Source of the DNA: an uncultured Eubacteriales bacterium
Lineage (GTDB): Bacteria > Bacillota > Clostridia > Oscillospirales > Oscillospiraceae
Reading direction: 5' to 3'
DNA length: 12,747 nucleotides
Assembly: GCA_900548795.1 (NCBI GenBank)
Contig: URLT01000052.1
Coordinates: forward strand, 1 to 12,747
Shown: positions 1 through 6,724 of the stretch, piece by piece
Position numbering within the stretch: position 1 is the first letter of the stretch
Layout of the letters: each line of letters starts with the position of its first letter
Program-made: the position numbers and the translations under genes
The notes under the pieces: model-generated
Seen by the model: only the letters and a program-made list of their open reading frames with translations
What the model was told of the DNA's origin: nothing
Database searches by the model: none

Positions 1-52
1 TGCGCCGACGATAGTTGCCGGGTGACTGGCCGTGAAAATAGGTAACGCCAAC
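1..52 (+). rRNA. rrf: 5S rRNA, 3' end (partial)
   Basis: The first bases fit the 3' third of a bacterial 5S rRNA. A helix IV is visible as GCCGG at 16-20 and CTGGC at 26-30, closed by a GTGA tetraloop. It is preceded by a loop-E-like CGACGATAGT and followed by GTGAAAATAGGT, the usual bacterial order. The terminal helix I strand (about 43-52) cannot be checked because its partner lies outside the window. A tRNA-Asn follows 8 nt later, the common rRNA-operon tail arrangement in Clostridia. The exact 3' end is uncertain by a few bases. Confidence 0.8.
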
Positions 53-60
53 ATTTATAT

Positions 61-136
61 TCCCCCTTAGCTCAGTCGGTAGAGCAACGGACTGTTAATC
101 CGTGTGTCGTTGGTTCGAGTCCAACAGGGGGAGCCA
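61..136 (+). tRNA. tRNA-Asn (anticodon GTT)
   Basis: A complete cloverleaf is readable. The acceptor stem is TCCCCCT (61-67) with AGGGGGA (126-132). The D arm is GCTC/GAGC. The anticodon stem is ACGGA/TCCGT around loop CTGTTAA, giving anticodon GTT. The T arm is GTTGG-TTCGAGT-CCAAC, followed by discriminator G and an encoded CCA. It sits directly behind the 5S rRNA and is probably cotranscribed with the rRNA operon, since no promoter lies between them. Confidence 0.98.
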
Positions 137-140
137 ATTG

Positions 141-172
141 AATCCCCTTTGTCTCGGCAAAGGGGATTTTTT
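141..172 (+). terminator. Rho-independent terminator of the rRNA-tRNA-Asn operon
   Basis: A perfect 10-bp stem, AATCCCCTTT (141-150) with AAAGGGGATT (159-168), has an 8-nt loop and runs into TTTTTT. It begins 4 nt after the tRNA CCA and closes the rRNA/tRNA transcription unit. Confidence 0.93.
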
Positions 173-411
173 GTACTTAGATTTGAATCGGCTTTTGCTG
201 CGCAAGCGGATCAGTTTCTCTTCCTGCGCAGCTCCAAAAGCGAGACACCGGCAACATGGTTTTCTCTTTTGAAATGCACGACCGGAGATCAATTCTCTTG
301 CCGGCAGCTTTTGCAGATCGAATCATTCTTGCCGAATCATCTAACGCACGGGCGCGCCGCGGTTGCGGATAAGGCGGCGCCGCATCGTATCATGTGAGGG
401 GCAGATCTGAT
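173..411. other. Noncoding spacer with inverted repeats between the rRNA operon and the polysaccharide locus
   Basis: About 240 nt without a credible gene; the open frames here overlap the tRNA or lack a ribosome binding site. Two inverted repeats are visible. One is GCTTTTGCTGCGCA (191-204) with TGCGCAGC (225-232) plus AAAAGC (236-241), a 14-bp stem with a 3-nt bulge. The other is CCGGCAA (248-254) with TTGCCGG (298-304). The only promoter-like pair is weak: TTGCCG (298-303) and AATCAT (321-326), 17 nt apart, each 4/6 to consensus. The operon promoter is therefore not confidently located. Confidence 0.5.
191..241. repeat. Imperfect palindrome after the rRNA-operon terminator
   Basis: Arms GCTTTTGCTGCGCA (191-204) and TGCGCAGC-TCC-AAAAGC (225-241) pair over 14 bp with one 3-nt bulge and a 20-nt loop. 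No T-run follows, so it is not a standard terminator. It may be an intergenic repeat unit or an RNA structure; the sequence alone does not decide. Confidence 0.5.
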
Positions 412-1242
412 ATGTTCTTAAATTATATGTACATCACAAATGACCCGGCGGTCGCGAGAATTGCCGAGCGCAATGGTGTGCAGCGCGTCTGGGTCGACCT
501 CGAAACGCGCGGCAAGGCCGAGCGTCAGTGCGGAAGAAACACGGTGCTCTCGCGGCACACGATCTCGGACGTCGCGCGTCTGTCAAGGGTTCTGACCAAA
601 TCGGAGCTTCTGGTTCGGGTGAATCCGCTTGATTCCGACTCCGAGCGCGAGATCGAGCAGGTGCTCGAGTCGGGTGCGGACGCGGTCATGCTGCCGATGT
701 GGCGCACGCCGGACGAGGTTCGCGCCTTCCTGCGGCTTGTGAACGGGCGGGCGAAGACCGTCCTTCTGCTCGAGACAAGGCAGGCCGTGGAGTGTGTCGA
801 CGAGGTGCTTGCCGCGGGCGGCTTTGACGAGATCCATATTGGCTTGAACGACCTACATCTGAGCTACCGGATGACTTTTTTATTCGAGCTTCTGACCAAC
901 GGCGTTGTGGAGCGCCTCTGCGAAAAATTCCGCCGGGCGGGCATCCCCTATGGCTTTGGCGGCGTTGCCGCCATTGGCGAGGGGCTGCTGCCTGCCGAGC
1001 GGATCGTGATGGAGCATTACCGCCTCGGCTCGACGCGCGTGATCCTCTCGAGAAGCTTTTGCAGCTGGGCACCGGAGCAGCCGATCGAGGAGTTTGACCG
1101 CCGCTTCACGGAAAACATCCGGCGAATGCAAGCCTTTGAGGACAGCCTGCCGCTCCTCCCGCCGGAGCGCTTTGAGGAAAACCGGCGCGAGATCGGGCGG
1201 ATCGTCGACGAGATCGTCAAAAACGCGCCGCGTTGCTGTTGA
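412..1242 (+). CDS. HpcH/HpaI aldolase / citrate lyase-like family protein
   Basis: Predicted 276-aa TIM-barrel enzyme of the phosphoenolpyruvate/pyruvate-binding superfamily (HpcH/HpaI type), which makes or breaks C-C bonds of 2-keto acids using a divalent metal. Visible barrel strands are VWVDLE (26-31), LLVRVNP (66-72, Arg69), AVMLP (91-95), VLLLET (117-122) and IHIGLNDLHLS (141-151). Glu121 and Asp147 occupy the positions of the family's metal ligands (established for the family). The ATG at 412 is chosen because GAGGGG lies 10 nt upstream at 396-401; an in-frame GTG at 394 would overlap that site. It heads the polysaccharide locus, 95 nt before the sugar transferase, so it may make or modify an acidic or keto sugar for the polymer. 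That role is inference, and the substrate cannot be read from sequence. Confidence 0.85.
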   Translation: MFLNYMYITNDPAVARIAERNGVQRVWVDLETRGKAERQCGRNTVLSRHTISDVARLSRVLTKSELLVRVNPLDSDSEREIEQVLESGADAVMLPMWRTPDEVRAFLRLVNGRAKTVLLLETRQAVECVDEVLAAGGFDEIHIGLNDLHLSYRMTFLFELLTNGVVERLCEKFRRAGIPYGFGGVAAIGEGLLPAERIVMEHYRLGSTRVILSRSFCSWAPEQPIEEFDRRFTENIRRMQAFEDSLPLLPPERFEENRREIGRIVDEIVKNAPRCC

Positions 1243-1337
1243 TGCCGATTTCTGAGTTATTTTTCATCTTGAGACAGAAGCACACCGCCCTGCGCGGGCG
1301 GCCGGAGACAGCAGAGAAAAACAGAGGGAACAAGCAT

Positions 1338-1979
1338 ATGAACCGATACGCGCGGGTTTGGAAACGAGCGCTTGATCTGGCGCTCTCGGCGGCGGCGCTC
1401 GTGGTGCTTTCGCCGGTCATGGCGCTTGCGGCGCTGGCCGTGAAGCTCGACAGCAGAGGCCCGGTCATTTTTAAGCAGACGCGCCTCGGCCGCGGCGGAG
1501 CGCCGTTTCAGATGTATAAATTCCGCTCCATGTGCGTCGGCGCGGAGAAAACGGGCACGGGTCAGTATTCCTTCAAAAACGACCCGCGCGTGACCAAGGT
1601 CGGGCGCTTTCTGCGCGCGACGAGCATCGACGAGCTTCCGCAGCTCGTGAACATTCTCAAGGGAGACATGTCGCTGATCGGCTTTCGCCCGCCGCTTACA
1701 TACCATCCGTGGCCGATCGAGGATTACACACCGGAGCAGCGGCGCATGTTCGAGCTGCGCCCCGGCATCACCGGCTGGGCTCAGGTGCACGGCCGCAAGG
1801 GCGTGGACTGGGACGAGCGGATCCGCATGAGCGTGTACTACGTCGACCATGTTTCCTTCCTGCTCGACGTGAAGATCTTTCTTATGACCATTTGGAAGGT
1901 CTTTTCCAACGCGGATAACGAAAGCACCGGTGTCACAGTTTCAACAGATAAGCGAGGAAAACCGGTCGGAAAGAAGTGA
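1338..1979 (+). CDS. Undecaprenyl-phosphate sugar phosphotransferase (small monotopic PglC-like)
   Basis: A 213-aa bacterial sugar transferase that starts the repeat unit by moving a sugar phosphate from a nucleotide sugar to undecaprenyl phosphate at the inner membrane face. One N-terminal hydrophobic segment (about 11-36) carries the Ser25-Pro26 kink of the reentrant helix of PglC-type enzymes. Diagnostic blocks follow: YKFRSM (60-65), the catalytic Asp-Glu pair in SIDELPQ (Asp98-Glu99), [11 protein letters not shown] (109-119), and further on [13 protein letters not shown] and YYVDHVSF. The length is that of the minimal enzymes, without the extra helices of long WbaP/WcaJ forms. The ATG at 1338 has GAGGGA about 8 nt upstream; the frame is open upstream but has no Shine-Dalgarno there. 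The sugar specificity cannot be predicted. Confidence 0.95.
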   Translation: MNRYARVWKRALDLALSAAALVVLSPVMALAALAVKLDSRGPVIFKQTRLGRGGAPFQMYKFRSMCVGAEKTGTGQYSFKNDPRVTKVGRFLRATSIDELPQLVNILKGDMSLIGFRPPLTYHPWPIEDYTPEQRRMFELRPGITGWAQVHGRKGVDWDERIRMSVYYVDHVSFLLDVKIFLMTIWKVFSNADNESTGVTVSTDKRGKPVGKK

Positions 1980-2007
1980 ACGCGTTATTCAGGGGGAAAA
2001 AGCAAAG

Positions 2008-3204
2008 ATGGATGTTCTTGTGATTTCTAACTATTGGCATTTTCCGTCGGAAAATGCCAATACCCGTCATCACGCTGCGGCGGTGGAGCTGGCCGGGGCG
2101 GGGATGACGGTCGAGGTCGTGACCTCGTCGTTTTACCACACGCGCAAGCGGCAGCATGAGCCGGTGTCGGAACCGCTGCCCTACAGGGCGACGCTGCTGC
2201 ACGAGCGCGGCTATGCAAAAAACGTCTCGCCGGCGCGCGTTTTCTCGCACCGCGCCTTTGCACGGCGCGTGGTCGGCTATCTGAAAAAACGCGAGCGGCC
2301 GGACGCGATCTATCTGTTCGTGCCGCCGACGGGACTTGCCAAGCGCGTGGTGCAATTTGCAAAGCAAAACGGCATCCCGGTGGTGATCGACGTGCTCGAT
2401 CTCTGGCCGGAGGCCTTCGACATGGTGCTGCCGCACGCGGTGGCGCAGGTGGCGCTGCGGCCGATGAAGCGGGCGGTGGAATATGCCTATGCCAACGCCG
2501 ACGCGATCGTCGCCGTCTCGCAGACCTATGTGCAGCGCGCGCTGCGCTGCAATGACAAATGCGCGGGCGGCCGCTGCGTCTTTATCGGCACGGAGCTGGC
2601 GGGCTTTGACCGCGCGGCTGCCGGCGCGCCGGAGCTGACGGGCAGGCTGCGCCCCGTTACCATGGCCTACATCGGGATGCTGGGGCACAGCTATGACCTC
2701 TGCGGCGTGATGGACGCCATGGCGCTGCTGCGCGAGCAGGGCTTCGACGAAACGGAGCTGCTCGTGATGGGCGACGGCCCCCTGCGCGAGAAATTTGAGC
2801 GCTACGCCGCAGAAAAAGACCTGCCCGTGCGCTTCACCGGGCGCCTGCCCTATACGCAGATGGTGAAAAAGCTCGTGCGCTGCGACATCGGGCTGAATGT
2901 TTTGGTCGGGAGCGCCGCGGCGAGCATCATCAACAAGCACGCGGACTATCTCGCCGCCGGGCTGCCCGTCATCAACGTGCAGAAGCTGCCGGAATTCGGC
3001 GAGCTGCTGGAGGCCTATCACGCGGGCATGAGCTGCGCGCCCGGGGACACCGAGGCGCTGGCTGCGTGCATCCGCGCGCTTGCCTCGGACGCGGCGCTGC
3101 GCCGCGAGCTGGGCAAAAACAGCCGCCGACTGGCCGAGGAGCAATTCGACCGCGCCAAGACCTACGGCGCGCTTGTCGAGGCGGTGCGAGAGGTGGCCAA
3201 ATGA
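2008..3204 (+). CDS. Glycosyltransferase family 4 (GT-B fold)
   Basis: A 398-aa GT4 enzyme expected to add a sugar from a nucleotide donor to the lipid-linked repeat unit on the cytoplasmic side. The N-terminal Rossmann domain opens with MDVLVISNYWHF and continues to VVTSSFYHT. A DVLDLWPE block (128-135) is typical of WbuB-like GT4 proteins. The C-terminal domain contains the strand VTMAYIGMLG, LVMGDGPLREKFE, VRFTGRLPY and NKHADYLAAGLPV (309-321), the donor-binding region. The ATG at 2008 is preceded by AGGGGG at 1991-1996, 11 nt upstream; an upstream in-frame GTG (1930) lies inside the sugar transferase gene and is not favoured. Codons 9-19 lie in a perfect 31-nt palindrome. The stop overlaps the next start (ATGA). 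Confidence 0.93.
   Translation: MDVLVISNYWHFPSENANTRHHAAAVELAGAGMTVEVVTSSFYHTRKRQHEPVSEPLPYRATLLHERGYAKNVSPARVFSHRAFARRVVGYLKKRERPDAIYLFVPPTGLAKRVVQFAKQNGIPVVIDVLDLWPEAFDMVLPHAVAQVALRPMKRAVEYAYANADAIVAVSQTYVQRALRCNDKCAGGRCVFIGTELAGFDRAAAGAPELTGRLRPVTMAYIGMLGHSYDLCGVMDAMALLREQGFDETELLVMGDGPLREKFERYAAEKDLPVRFTGRLPYTQMVKKLVRCDIGLNVLVGSAAASIINKHADYLAAGLPVINVQKLPEFGELLEAYHAGMSCAPGDTEALAACIRALASDAALRRELGKNSRRLAEEQFDRAKTYGALVEAVREVAK
2032..2062. repeat. 31-nt perfect inverted repeat in the 5' coding region of the GT4 gene
   Basis: TATTGGCATTTTCCG (2032-2046) and its exact reverse complement (2048-2062) flank a single T. As RNA it would form a 14-bp stem with a 3-nt loop, starting 24 nt after the A of the start codon. 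The centre falls so that both strands encode the same core peptide (YWHFP-x-ENAN). There is no T-run after it. A stem this long by chance is very unlikely in 12.7 kb. Confidence 0.95.
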
Positions 3205-3998
3205 CGCTTGAGCTTTTGATCTCCACGATGCATCAGACGGATCATGCGCTGCTTGACCGGATGCAGGTGCAGAGCGACGCCGTGGTCGTCAACCAGTGCG
3301 ACCGCGAGGGCGAGACGATCCTCGAGCACCGGGGGCACCGCGTCGTTTGGATCGACACGCGCGAGCGCGGCCTGAGCCGGAGCCGCAACATGGCGCTGGC
3401 GCACGCGACGGCCGAGCTTTGTATGCTGGCCGACGACGATATGATCTACCGTCCCGGCTATGCCGAGACGGTTCAAGCCGCATTCGGACGGCTCGACGCC
3501 GAGCTGATCCGCTTCCGCGTGGATGGGATCGAAAAGCCCTTTAAGACCTACCCCGAGACGGAGCGGAGACTGCGCTTTTTCGGCTCGATGCGGGCGGCCT
3601 CGGTCGAGCTGGCGTTCCGGCGGACGGCGCTGACCGCGCGCGGCCTGCGCTTCGACGAGCGGATCGGCACGGGGACGGAGTTCCTGATGGGCGAGGAGAA
3701 CGCGCTGCTGGCGCACTGCCTGCGCGCGGGACTGCGCCTTTGCTTCGTGCCGGAGACGGTCGCCGACCTGCACATGGGCGACTCAACGTGGCTCAGCGGG
3801 CACGACGCGCGGTTTTTCCGCGGCAAGGGCGCGGCCTTCGCCGCAATGGAAACGCCGTTCACGGCGCTTCTGATCCTGCAATTTGCCCTGCGCAAGCGGG
3901 CGCTTTACCGGAACGAGCTTTCGACCGGCGAGGCGCTCCGGCAGATGCGCCGGGGCGCGCGGCTCTACCGGGAACGGAGGCGGGAGCATGATTCCTAA
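3201..3998 (+). CDS. Glycosyltransferase family 2 (GT-A fold)
   Basis: A 265-aa GT2-type transferase. The N-terminal strand LELLISTMH leads to the second strand AVVVNQC (27-33). RGLSRSRNMAL (56-66) is the nucleotide/acceptor helix seen in this family, followed by LADDDM (76-81) holding the metal-binding Asp residues of the DxD motif. GTEFLMGEEN in the middle of the protein supplies the likely catalytic acidic residues. No membrane segment is evident. The start at 3201 overlaps the GT4 stop by 4 nt (ATGA), pointing to translational coupling, and its 3' end overlaps the next gene by 11 nt. It should add one sugar to the repeat unit; donor and linkage are unknown. Confidence 0.9.
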   Translation: MTLELLISTMHQTDHALLDRMQVQSDAVVVNQCDREGETILEHRGHRVVWIDTRERGLSRSRNMALAHATAELCMLADDDMIYRPGYAETVQAAFGRLDAELIRFRVDGIEKPFKTYPETERRLRFFGSMRAASVELAFRRTALTARGLRFDERIGTGTEFLMGEENALLAHCLRAGLRLCFVPETVADLHMGDSTWLSGHDARFFRGKGAAFAAMETPFTALLILQFALRKRALYRNELSTGEALRQMRRGARLYRERRREHDS

Positions 3999-5559
3999 AA
4001 CAATACACTACTGCTGGTTCGGCGGAAATCCGCTGCCGGAGCTTGCGCTGCGCTGCATCGCGAGCTGGAAAAAATTCTGCCCGGACTGCGAGATCATCGA
4101 GTGGAACGAGTCGAATTTTGACGTCAACGCCTGCGCCTATACGCGCGAGGCCTATCAGGCAAAAAAATGGGCGTTCGTGAGCGATTACGCCCGGTTTCAG
4201 ATCCTATATGAGCACGGCGGGCTTTATTTCGACACGGATGTCGAGCTGCTCCGCCCGCTGGACGACCTGCTCGCGCGCGGCGCGTTTATGGGACGCGAGT
4301 ACGGAGACAGGCTCTCGATCGCGCCCGGCCTCGGCCTCGCCGCAGAGCCGGGAATGGCGTTTTACCGCGAGATGCTCGAGGGCTACCGCGCGCGGCATTA
4401 TCTGCTGCCCGACGGCACGCCGGACGGCAAGACCGTCGTGGACTACACGACCGAGGCGCTCGAGCGGCACGGCCTGCAAAAGGACGGCGCGCTGCTGCGC
4501 GCGGCCGGGGTGACGGTCTATCCGGCGGCGTATTTCTGCCCCATGGACTACGACACCGGCGCGCTGCATATCACGGACGAGACGCGCTCGATCCACCACT
4601 ATTGCGCAAGCTGGCATAACGAGGCGCAGCAATATGCGCTGGGAGTTCAAGCGGAGATAAAAAGAGGAGGGAACGGAATGCTGACGATCATGACGCCGAC
4701 CTATAACCGCGCGTATAGCCTGCCCGAGGCGTACCGTTCCCTGCGGGAGCAGAGCTGCTTTGATTTCGAGTGGATCGTCGTCGACGACGGCTCGCAGGAT
4801 GAGACGGAGCAGCTCGTGCGCGGCTGGGCGGCGCAGTGCGCGGATTTCCCGATCCGCTATTGCAGACAGCCCAACGGCGGCAAGCACCGCGCGGTCAACC
4901 GCGGCGTGCAGCTGGCGCGCGGCGCATGGGTTTTGACCTTGGACAGCGACGATTCCCTCCTGCCCTGCGCCGTCGAGCGCATTGCCGCGTGGACGGCCGA
5001 GGTGGCCGGGCGCGACGATCTTGCCGGCGTGGCCGGGCTGAAGCAGACGCAGGGAAAGCCGGTCGGCGGCGCGCTGCGTGCGCCCTATGTGGAGGCGAGC
5101 AACGCCGAGCGCTGGCGCTTCGGCCTGCTGGGCGACAAGGCGGATGTCTATCGCACGGAGCTGATGCGGCGGTACCCATTTCCGGAGTTTGAGGGCGAGA
5201 ATTTCATCCGCGAGTCGGTCGTCTGGGATCGCATCGCCTGCGAGGGCTACCGCTTGCGCTGGTACAACGAGGTCATTTATCAATGCGATTATCTTGCCGA
5301 CGGCCTGACCAAAAACACCAACGCGGAGACCTATCGCAAAAATTTCCGGGGCTATACCGCCTGCTGCCGGGTCTATGTCGAGGCGCACAGCGGCATCTGG
5401 GCGCTGCACAAATGCGGCGAATTCCACTCGGTCGCGAAGCCCAAGGGGCTTCGCCGCAGAGACGAGGCCAAGCTGCTGGGCGTGCGGGGACTATATTATG
5501 ACGCCGGGATCGCCGTTTTCGCGCTGAAAACGGCGTTGAAGCGGCTGCGGGGGAGATAA
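3988..5559 (+). CDS. Two-domain glycosyltransferase: GT32-type (DXD) fused to GT2
   Basis: A 523-aa protein with two complete catalytic domains in one frame. Residues 1-230 are a GT32/capsular polysaccharide synthesis type enzyme: MIPKTIHYCWFGG at the start, SDYARFQILYEHGGLYFDTD with the DTD metal motif at 82-84, and IHHYCASW near the domain end. Residues 231-523 are a GT2 domain: TIMTPTYNR, VVDDGSQDETE, GGKHRAVNRG and TLDSDD (the metal DxD). The start at 3988 has GGAGG 7 nt upstream and overlaps the previous gene by 11 nt. The junction holds a perfect Shine-Dalgarno plus ATG at 4678, so the second domain may also be made alone as a 293-aa protein. It could equally be two genes joined by loss of a stop codon or by a sequencing indel. 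Two sugar additions are expected. Confidence 0.88.
   Translation: MIPKTIHYCWFGGNPLPELALRCIASWKKFCPDCEIIEWNESNFDVNACAYTREAYQAKKWAFVSDYARFQILYEHGGLYFDTDVELLRPLDDLLARGAFMGREYGDRLSIAPGLGLAAEPGMAFYREMLEGYRARHYLLPDGTPDGKTVVDYTTEALERHGLQKDGALLRAAGVTVYPAAYFCPMDYDTGALHITDETRSIHHYCASWHNEAQQYALGVQAEIKRGGNGMLTIMTPTYNRAYSLPEAYRSLREQSCFDFEWIVVDDGSQDETEQLVRGWAAQCADFPIRYCRQPNGGKHRAVNRGVQLARGAWVLTLDSDDSLLPCAVERIAAWTAEVAGRDDLAGVAGLKQTQGKPVGGALRAPYVEASNAERWRFGLLGDKADVYRTELMRRYPFPEFEGENFIRESVVWDRIACEGYRLRWYNEVIYQCDYLADGLTKNTNAETYRKNFRGYTACCRVYVEAHSGIWALHKCGEFHSVAKPKGLRRRDEAKLLGVRGLYYDAGIAVFALKTALKRLRGR
4665..4680 (+). promoter_or_regulatory. Internal ribosome binding site and ATG at the GT32/GT2 junction
   Basis: AGGAGG (4665-4670), extended by another G, lies 7 nt before an in-frame ATG at 4678, which is the exact point where a GT2 protein normally begins. 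This is as good as any start signal in the operon. A TAA lies just upstream (4658-4660) in a different frame, where a one-base shift would end the GT32 part. Confidence 0.75.
5511..5535 (+). repeat. 10-bp perfect hairpin near the 3' end of the GT32-GT2 gene
   Basis: CGCCGTTTTC (5511-5520) pairs perfectly with GAAAACGGCG (5526-5535) around GCGCT. It lies 24 nt before the end of the gene and about 28 nt before the wzy GTG start. No T-run follows, so it is not a canonical terminator. It could affect mRNA processing or stability between the transferase and polymerase genes (inference). Confidence 0.7.
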
Positions 5560-5563
5560 GACG

Positions 5564-6724
5564 GTGGAGCGCATCAATCAAAGGAACCAATGGGCGCTGC
5601 TGCCGATCTGGATCGTGCTGATCCTGCCCTTCCTGAGCGTTTATGCTCTGCGGAATTCCATCGACCCGAAGGCGTATCAGGCGTGGCAGATCTTTGCCAT
5701 GCTGCTCTCCGGCACGCTCGTGGTCTATTCGGCGCGGGAGATCCGGGTCGATCTCTACAGCGGCCTGTTTGTCGCCTTTCAGCTCGAGCTGCTGCTTGCG
5801 ACCACGCTGCGCTGGGGCCTCAGCTTCGGCATCGCCACGACGGTGCTGAGCATGACGTTCCTGTTCCTGCTGCTGCAGACCTCGTTCTATGAGCAGATGA
5901 TCCGGGCGCTGGCCGTGCTGATCGTCGTGCTGGTGCTGCTGAATCTTCCCGGTCTGCTCCTGCGGCCGGACAGCGGCGACGAGCTGTATTTCATCGGCGG
6001 CAAAAACTCCTTCGGCGTTGTTCTGATCCCCGGCGCGTTTTTGATCCTGCTCCATGCGCTCGAGCGCTCCGGCAAGCCGCGCCGGAGCACGTATGTCTGG
6101 CTGGCGCTCTGCCTGCTGACCGTGCTTCTCGGGGCAAGCGGCACGGGCATGGTGGTCACGGTGGCCGCGACGGTAGCGACGGCGCTGGCCGCGAAATTCA
6201 AGCCCCCCAAGTGGGTCTATCTGACCGTCATCGCAATATTTTACATTGTCTTTATCTTTTTCGCCGAGGATTTCATCCAAACGCGCTTTTGGGAATGGCT
6301 CACCGAGCTGCTCGGCAAGGACAGCACGCTGACCTCCCGCACGGCCATTTGGAAGACCGTGAAGCTCTATGTCGGGAAATACTGGCTCTTCGGCGTCGGG
6401 CGCGGCGTGCGCATTCCCTTTATCAACGTCGACGGCCTCTACCGTGTGAGCTACGAGGCGCACAATTTCGTGCTGGAGATCCTGCTCGAGGGCGGCGTGA
6501 TCGGGCTGCTGCTCTATGGAACGCTGCTGTTCTACACCGTGAAGCATCTGAACATGGACGATCTCAAGCAGCGCATGGTTTTTGTTGCCCTGTGCGTGCT
6601 GCTGGTCAACGGTCTGACCGAGTCGACGGTCAACAACCTGCTCGTGATCCTCACGCTGGGGCTGGCCTGCCGCTATGCGGCGGAAAACCGGAGAAAAGAG
6701 GCGCCGAATGAACGCAAGATATAG
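5564..6724 (+). CDS. wzy: O-antigen/capsule polymerase-like membrane protein (Wzy/O-antigen ligase family)
   Basis: A 386-aa polytopic membrane protein with about ten hydrophobic segments, the size and layout of Wzy polymerases and related O-antigen ligases. A large loop between late helices carries the family signatures LTSRTAIW (256-263, with Arg259) and, 35 residues further on, AHNFVLEILLEGGVIGL (299-315, with His300). Wzy polymerises flipped repeat units at the outer face of the membrane. Translation starts at GTG 5564, 4 nt after the preceding stop, with GGGGGAG about 8 nt upstream. It overlaps the flippase gene by 17 nt. Being next to a Wzx-like flippase in a gene set with a single initiating transferase favours polymerase over ligase. 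Confidence 0.85.
   Translation: MERINQRNQWALLPIWIVLILPFLSVYALRNSIDPKAYQAWQIFAMLLSGTLVVYSAREIRVDLYSGLFVAFQLELLLATTLRWGLSFGIATTVLSMTFLFLLLQTSFYEQMIRALAVLIVVLVLLNLPGLLLRPDSGDELYFIGGKNSFGVVLIPGAFLILLHALERSGKPRRSTYVWLALCLLTVLLGASGTGMVVTVAATVATALAAKFKPPKWVYLTVIAIFYIVFIFFAEDFIQTRFWEWLTELLGKDSTLTSRTAIWKTVKLYVGKYWLFGVGRGVRIPFINVDGLYRVSYEAHNFVLEILLEGGVIGLLLYGTLLFYTVKHLNMDDLKQRMVFVALCVLLVNGLTESTVNNLLVILTLGLACRYAAENRRKEAPNERKI

Noticed and set aside
363..393. TTGCGG and TATCAT as a promoter for the aldolase gene
   Set aside because: Spacing is 19 nt and the start would fall at about 400, inside the ribosome binding site of the ATG at 412.
104..397. Plus-strand open frame over tRNA-Asn and the spacer
   Set aside because: It begins inside the tRNA and runs through its terminator, with no ribosome binding site.
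394..411. GTG at 394 as the aldolase start
   Set aside because: It overlaps the GAGGGG that serves the ATG at 412, and has no Shine-Dalgarno of its own.
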